Shown: piece after piece, positions 30,806-35,019 of the stretch
Numbering within the stretch: the first letter of the stretch is position 1
Layout of the letters: each line of letters begins with the position of its first letter
DNA from: Bacteroidia bacterium
Lineage (GTDB): Bacteria; Bacteroidota; Bacteroidia; Cytophagales; Cyclobacteriaceae
Length of the DNA stretch: 35,019 nt
Assembly: GCA_030426345.1 (NCBI GenBank)
Contig: JAUHYU010000055.1
Coordinates: 1 to 35,019, forward strand
Direction of reading: 5' to 3'
Made by a program: the position numbers and the translations under genes
Notes under the pieces: generated by a model
Databases searched by the model: none
What the model saw: the letters and a program-made list of their open reading frames with translations, nothing else
Told to the model about the DNA's origin: nothing

Positions 30806-32563
30806 TTATTGAATTGGCATGTTCTGAACGCCCGATGCTGCAGATGTAATCGGCGAGTCATGGATCACATTGATCTTTCGGTCAGGAACAATGTTCAGAC
30901 TGGCTTCAAGTGCTGCTAGTTTATTCTCAAGCGCCGCTATTGCTTTTTGCTGATCAAGAAGCAACTGGGCCAGTCCCTGGGTGGCACTCACGTTGAGCAT
31001 GGCAATGGCCTCATAATCCACCGTATGGAAATCGTCCACTTCACGTCCATAGATAAAGACAGTTAACAACTCACCTTTGTCCATGGACAAGTTCAGTCCG
31101 GAGACTTTAAACCGATCTGATTCGACGTCAAGTACCGCATAGATATCACTCTTGTCTCGGGAGATGATTTTCACCCTCTCCCCGATCTGCAGATCTGTAT
31201 TGAGCATAATCCAGTCATTCTCGATGGACGCTCTTTTATAAATATCAGGTATGACTTCGGTCAGGTGGGTTGAAACAGCCTGGGGATACACTTCGGCCAC
31301 TTGCTGGGCGATCACTTTTTTGATGGCTTTGCCGGAATGACTGATCGTGTCCCGCAAGCGATAATCCGTCACCTCGATTTGCATCAATGTTTCGAGATCC
31401 GCTGCATTGTCACTTATGCCCTTGATGTTCTTGATTCGGCGGTCGGAATGTGCGTGAAATTCATTCGCAGAAATATTGTGGGAGGCATAAACAGAGTAGT
31501 TCATTGGGCCCTGCGGCACAAAAAAGCCTGTATCTCCGTTCCCATTCAGATACCCAAAACTCGGTGGCTGATCCGTTTGGGATCCTTCAATGACTAGTTT
31601 CCCTTTGGTTGGGTTGAAAGTGCCAATACCTACATTGCCTTGAATAATAGCGCCATTTGCCGGGGCAGAATGAGTTCCTGCATAAGCACTTCCTATAGCC
31701 ATGCGGCCCTCCACGTCAAGGTGATTTACAGGCACTTGTCCAATCCCGATCTTCCCAGCGGCTGTCAGGATAAGATTCGCGTTTGCAAGATTTGTGGTAC
31801 CGGTAACAGGGTCATATGTAAGCAAATCAAAGCGGTCGCCAACCACGTGAGTGCGAAACGCAAAATCGTTCGTTGGGTCAACGCTCGCAATGCCCCCCGG
31901 ATACGGGTTGCCTGGATGAAAGCGCCAACTACCGATAACATCATGCACGTAGATCGAATACTTCCCGCCTTCTACAACATCGGGAGGGCTCGAGAACGTG
32001 TAGGTTTGCCACGTTGTTCCTGCAGGCGACCCGGCAAAAGTCTCTTCCGCCAGCAAGGGCCCGTTAGTTCCTTCTCCTTCATATATTCTGATGGTAGGTC
32101 CTGATATTGGTTCTGGCTCCCAGTATCTGATTTCTACCTTAGTCATTTGTCCGGTTTGCTCCGCGATAATTGACTGCCATCTGCCGCCATTGAGAGGCCA
32201 GGCTGTGCTTGCTGTTATAGGTTGCTGTGCATCAGGGCTCTCTGTATTAAATGATGTATAGCCATAGATTTTACCACTTGTCAAATTCGCCCCGACTGGC
32301 ACCCATCTCAATCCTGTAAATTCATAGAAGCCCTCGGGAGCATTTGTTTGATATACCAGAAGGCCTGTTGCAGGATCAACGATCGCTCCCCGTTGGCTTG
32401 AAGTCATCCGAGGTGTGAGCATACCTTTGTCAGTACTCTGCACATCCAGCATCGCTGAGGAGTCCGGTGACTCCCCGGTAGTATTAATACCGACCTGAGC
32501 TTTGGAGAAAACACAAACAAAAGCAGCGAGCGATAATGTCAAAAGATATTTATTGAGTTTCAT
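30806..32563 (-). CDS. Surface protein with C-terminal endosialidase-type (S74) chaperone domain
   Basis: A protein of about 585 aa starting at MKLNKYLLTLSLAAF (signal peptide to KAQ); the longer frame to 32623 only adds residues before it. The N-terminal region (VGINTTGESPDSSAMLDVQST) is the usual adhesin-like start of Bacteroidota fiber proteins. The middle has a beta-sandwich-like segment (EIRYWEPEPISGPTIRIYEG). The C-terminus holds the S74 motif HSDRRIKNI with the catalytic Ser, and ends in a coiled coil (ALENKLAALEAS). S74 domains trimerise fibers and cleave themselves off. It is the longest of three tandem paralogues, with an extra repeat near residues 290-340. Confidence 0.85.
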   Translation of the reverse strand: MKLNKYLLTLSLAAFVCVFSKAQVGINTTGESPDSSAMLDVQSTDKGMLTPRMTSSQRGAIVDPATGLLVYQTNAPEGFYEFTGLRWVPVGANLTSGKIYGYTSFNTESPDAQQPITASTAWPLNGGRWQSIIAEQTGQMTKVEIRYWEPEPISGPTIRIYEGEGTNGPLLAEETFAGSPAGTTWQTYTFSSPPDVVEGGKYSIYVHDVIGSWRFHPGNPYPGGIASVDPTNDFAFRTHVVGDRFDLLTYDPVTGTTNLANANLILTAAGKIGIGQVPVNHLDVEGRMAIGSAYAGTHSAPANGAIIQGNVGIGTFNPTKGKLVIEGSQTDQPPSFGYLNGNGDTGFFVPQGPMNYSVYASHNISANEFHAHSDRRIKNIKGISDNAADLETLMQIEVTDYRLRDTISHSGKAIKKVIAQQVAEVYPQAVSTHLTEVIPDIYKRASIENDWIMLNTDLQIGERVKIISRDKSDIYAVLDVESDRFKVSGLNLSMDKGELLTVFIYGREVDDFHTVDYEAIAMLNVSATQGLAQLLLDQQKAIAALENKLAALEASLNIVPDRKINVIHDSPITSAASGVQNMPIQ

Positions 32564-32585
32564 GATCCACATTGGTTTTAGAATT

Positions 32586-34205
32586 TCATTTATTGAATTG
32601 GACAAGGGATAGTGAGGGTCCAACCAGATTTTTTAATCCGGCAACCTCTTTCTCAAGTTGTTTCAAGCGTATTATTTTATCTCGCAAGGTGCTATTCAGG
32701 GCTTCCAGATCTTCTATTATTCTTTGTTGTTCCTGCGTTGCCGAGACATTCAACATCGCAATTGCATCGTAATCGACAGTGTGGAAGTCGGTTACTTCGC
32801 GACCGTAGACAAAAGCCATTTGCTGCTGGTCGTTGGCCATAAGCTGAGGAAGGTCACGTACTTTAAAGCGGTGAGGTTCCGCCAGGAGAACATCGTAGAC
32901 TTCGCTCGTATGTTCTGTGATAATCTTTACGCGCTCCCCGACTTCGAGGTCTGTGGCGAGCATGATCCAGCCATCTTTTATTTGAGTACGCTGATAAATG
33001 TCCGGGACGACTTCGGTCAAATCGTTTGATACAGCCTGGGGGTATACTTTGGCGACTTGCTGTGCAATGACTTTTTTTATTGAGTTGTTGCCATGAGCGA
33101 TGGTATCGCGCATGCGGTAATCGGTCACTTCGATCTGCATGAGGGTAGCAAGATCAGTTTTACCGTTTGAAATGCCCTCAGGATTTTTAATTCGAATGTC
33201 GGAATGTGCATTGAATCCGAAAGCTGCTACGCGGGACGAGGCATAAATGCCGTAATCATACACAGGAGGGTTAGCATCAAAACCCGTATGCCCTGCTGCA
33301 TTCAAATATCCAAATCCTCCTTCAATGAGATTGTCTTGTGATCCGATCACCTCTAATTTGGCTTTGGTCGGATTGGAGGTACCGATACCAACATTGCCTT
33401 CGAACGTAACGAAAATATTCTTGTTTGCAAGGTTTGTGGTACCTGTGATAGAGTCATATTGGAACAGATCGAAGCGGTTGATTGCAACGTATGTACGAAA
33501 TGCCCAATCGTGTGTTTCACTCCAACTTGCACGGCCATGCGGGTAAGGGTTCTCTGGTCTAAGTCGCCCGTCGCCGGTAGCATCCTGAACCTGGATGGTA
33601 TATTTATTTCCTTCAATAACACCCGGAGGATCTGAAAAAGTATGGGTGTGCCAAGTTGTTCCTTCTGGTGCCCCGCTAAAAGTCTCTTCTGCAAGAAGGG
33701 CTCCGGTAATACCTTCTCCTTCAAAGATTTTAACAGTGGGTCCTGAAATTGGTTCTTGATGCCAATATTTAATTTCTACTTTGGTCAGTTGTCCTGTATG
33801 CTCGGCAGTGAATGATTGCCATGGACTTCCCGATAATGGCACGCCTGTACCTAATGACAAAGGTTGATTGGCATCCAGGTACTCCGTACCAAATGTTGTG
33901 TAGCCATTGATTTGACCGCTGGTTAAATGCGATCCGATTGGCAACCATTCCAGACCTGTGAATTCATAAAAGCCCTCAGGAGCATCCGTTTGATACACTA
34001 AAAGGCCCGTGGCAGGATTGGCAATAGAATCTCGTTGGCTTGAAGACATGCGCGGAATAAGCATTCCTTTGTCAGTACTCTGGATGTCGAGCATCGCTGA
34101 GGAGTCCGCAGATTCTCCGGTGGTATTGATGCTTATCTGCGCTTTGGATATAGCACACACAAAAAGAATGATCGATAATGTCAGAATGGAATGATAATAT
34201 TTCAT
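32586..34205 (-). CDS. Second S74-chaperone surface protein, tandem paralogue
   Basis: A 539-aa protein with the same plan: signal peptide MKYYHSILTLSIILFVCAISKAQ, the INTTGESADSSAMLDIQST start, beta-rich middle, S74 domain with HSDIRIKNPEG and a C-terminal coiled coil (LEALNSTLRDKIIRLKQLE). In the S74 motif the second position is Ile rather than Arg, and Pro follows the Asn. Upstream of its start the DNA (about 34204-34240) resembles the segment upstream of the previous paralogue (about 32561-32600), so the gene and its leader were duplicated together. Closest in the window is the partial third copy. Confidence 0.85.
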   Translation of the reverse strand: MKYYHSILTLSIILFVCAISKAQISINTTGESADSSAMLDIQSTDKGMLIPRMSSSQRDSIANPATGLLVYQTDAPEGFYEFTGLEWLPIGSHLTSGQINGYTTFGTEYLDANQPLSLGTGVPLSGSPWQSFTAEHTGQLTKVEIKYWHQEPISGPTVKIFEGEGITGALLAEETFSGAPEGTTWHTHTFSDPPGVIEGNKYTIQVQDATGDGRLRPENPYPHGRASWSETHDWAFRTYVAINRFDLFQYDSITGTTNLANKNIFVTFEGNVGIGTSNPTKAKLEVIGSQDNLIEGGFGYLNAAGHTGFDANPPVYDYGIYASSRVAAFGFNAHSDIRIKNPEGISNGKTDLATLMQIEVTDYRMRDTIAHGNNSIKKVIAQQVAKVYPQAVSNDLTEVVPDIYQRTQIKDGWIMLATDLEVGERVKIITEHTSEVYDVLLAEPHRFKVRDLPQLMANDQQQMAFVYGREVTDFHTVDYDAIAMLNVSATQEQQRIIEDLEALNSTLRDKIIRLKQLEKEVAGLKNLVGPSLSLVQFNK

Positions 34206-34227
34206 GATCCAAATTGGTTTTAGAACT

Positions 34228-35019
34228 TTATTTATTGAGTTGCGTAATGGAGGGTAAATACTTTAACAATTCTTTTAATTCAGCTACCTCTTCCTCAATG
34301 TATTTTAAGTCTGCTAATTCATTTCGTAAAGCTTTATGTATAGCCTCCAGATTCTCTATCCTCCTTTGTTGCGCCTGCGTAGTGGAAACATTGAGCATTG
34401 CAATTGCCTCGTAGTCGACAATGTGGAAGTCTGTAACTTCGCGACCGTAAATGAAAATAGTTTCATGTTCGAGGTTTGAGGTTTGAAGTTGTGCAACCTG
34501 GAAACGGCTTTCTTCAACCCGGTCCACCTCATACACTTCTGAGCTCTCCTTCGTAATGATCTTTATGCGTTCGCCGGGTGTGAGATTGGTAGTGAGCATG
34601 ATCCAGCCATCTCTTATTTCAGCACGCTGATAGATGTCCGGAACGACTTCAGTCAAATCGCTTGATACCGCTTGGGGGTATATATCTGCGACCTGTTGGG
34701 CGATGACTTTTTTTATTGAATTGCTGCCATGCGCAATGGTGTCCCGCATGCGATAGTCGGTCACCTCAATCTGCATAAGGTCGGCTATATCTGCTTCGCA
34801 GTCGGATATGCCCTGAATATTTTTGATTCTGTTATCAGAATGTGCATTGAACCCGAAAGCAGCTACGCGCGACGAAGCATAAATACCGTAATCATACTCA
34901 GGAGGGTTAGCGTTAAAACCTGTATGCCCGGCTCCATTCAAATACCCAAATCCTCCTTCTATCTGGTTGAATTGAAACCCGCTCACTTGCAATTTTGCTT
35001 TGGTCGGATTGGAGGTACC
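34228..35019 (-). CDS. Third S74-chaperone surface protein, N-terminus outside the window
   Basis: Partial: the frame continues through the window edge at 35019 (GTSNPTKAKLQVSGF), and this segment matches the second paralogue, so the N-terminus lies beyond. The visible part has the linker YLNGAGHTGF, S74 motif HSDNRIKNIQG, the EVTDYRMRDTIAHG segment and a terminal coiled coil. It is nearly identical in places to the second copy, especially around HTGFNANPPEYDYGIYAS. It reads toward the second paralogue with a 22-base spacer. Confidence 0.85.
   Translation of the reverse strand, partial: GTSNPTKAKLQVSGFQFNQIEGGFGYLNGAGHTGFNANPPEYDYGIYASSRVAAFGFNAHSDNRIKNIQGISDCEADIADLMQIEVTDYRMRDTIAHGSNSIKKVIAQQVADIYPQAVSSDLTEVVPDIYQRAEIRDGWIMLTTNLTPGERIKIITKESSEVYEVDRVEESRFQVAQLQTSNLEHETIFIYGREVTDFHIVDYEAIAMLNVSTTQAQQRRIENLEAIHKALRNELADLKYIEEEVAELKELLKYLPSITQLNK

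Noticed and set aside
31640-32104. Plus-strand 154-aa frame
   Set aside because: Antisense to the first S74 surface protein; unusual Arg/Ile/Ser content and no motif.

Overview
The window looks like Bacteroidota, probably a Cytophagales-type marine or soil bacterium. Evidence: an AT-rich sequence, a secreted protein with a type IX (Por) C-terminal sorting domain, TAnnTTTG-type -7 promoter elements, many lipoproteins ending a hydrophobic leader in Cys, LytTR and AraC regulators, and surface proteins carrying endosialidase-type C-terminal chaperones. No rRNA, tRNA, CRISPR array, transposase or integrase was seen.

Region 1 (about 1-11,900) is the notable part. It is a run of AT-rich, mostly hypothetical genes divided into eleven units by twelve long imperfect inverted repeats. 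Each repeat starts with a YYAAC-type box (R'') and ends with a GTT-type core (R'), as integron attC sites do. The decisive sign is that the first 9-10 bases of a unit, starting at the core, are the reverse complement of the R'' box at the far end of the SAME unit. Seven of eleven units match perfectly (9/9 or 10/10), two by all but one base, and the rest more loosely. This is expected if each unit once existed as a circle carrying one intact attC site. I therefore read the region as an integron-like gene cassette array without its integrase. Cassettes carry: C1 an unknown three-gene membrane operon; C2 a T9SS-exported protein; C3 no gene; C4 a divergent GlxA-type regulator with two SRPBCC proteins; C5 a sigma factor, a MerT-like membrane protein and an ArsM-type methyltransferase; C6 a lipoprotein; C7 a RhuM/Fic-Doc protein; C8 a hypothetical protein; C9 a DUF5946 protein; C10 an exported protein; C11 a small membrane protein. 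The cores decay from C9 onwards.

Region 2 (about 11,900-20,900) reads as ordinary chromosome: a membrane class III adenylate cyclase, an ECF sigma factor with an overlapping membrane gene, an AraC regulator followed by a DUF1772 / NmrA-like / DUF5367 group ending in a terminator, a TolB-like/TPR/AraC hybrid regulator, and two exported barrel-like proteins.

Region 3 (about 20,900-28,300) mixes relics and ordinary genes. A 147-bp, roughly 96% identical copy of the C3 attC-like site lies alone at 21,297-21,443, near a possible gene fragment and a REP-like palindrome cluster. Then come a Crp/Fnr regulator, a cupredoxin-like protein, an SDR oxidoreductase, a DinB-like protein, a MORN-variant repeat protein, a degenerate attC-like fragment near 25,060-25,130, a CPA1 proton antiporter and two small hypothetical proteins.

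Region 4 (about 28,300-35,019) has an exported esterase and a lipoprotein on the plus strand. They face a minus-strand block of three tandem paralogous surface proteins with S74 chaperone domains (the third cut by the window edge), a LytTR regulator and an unknown protein directly coupled to it.
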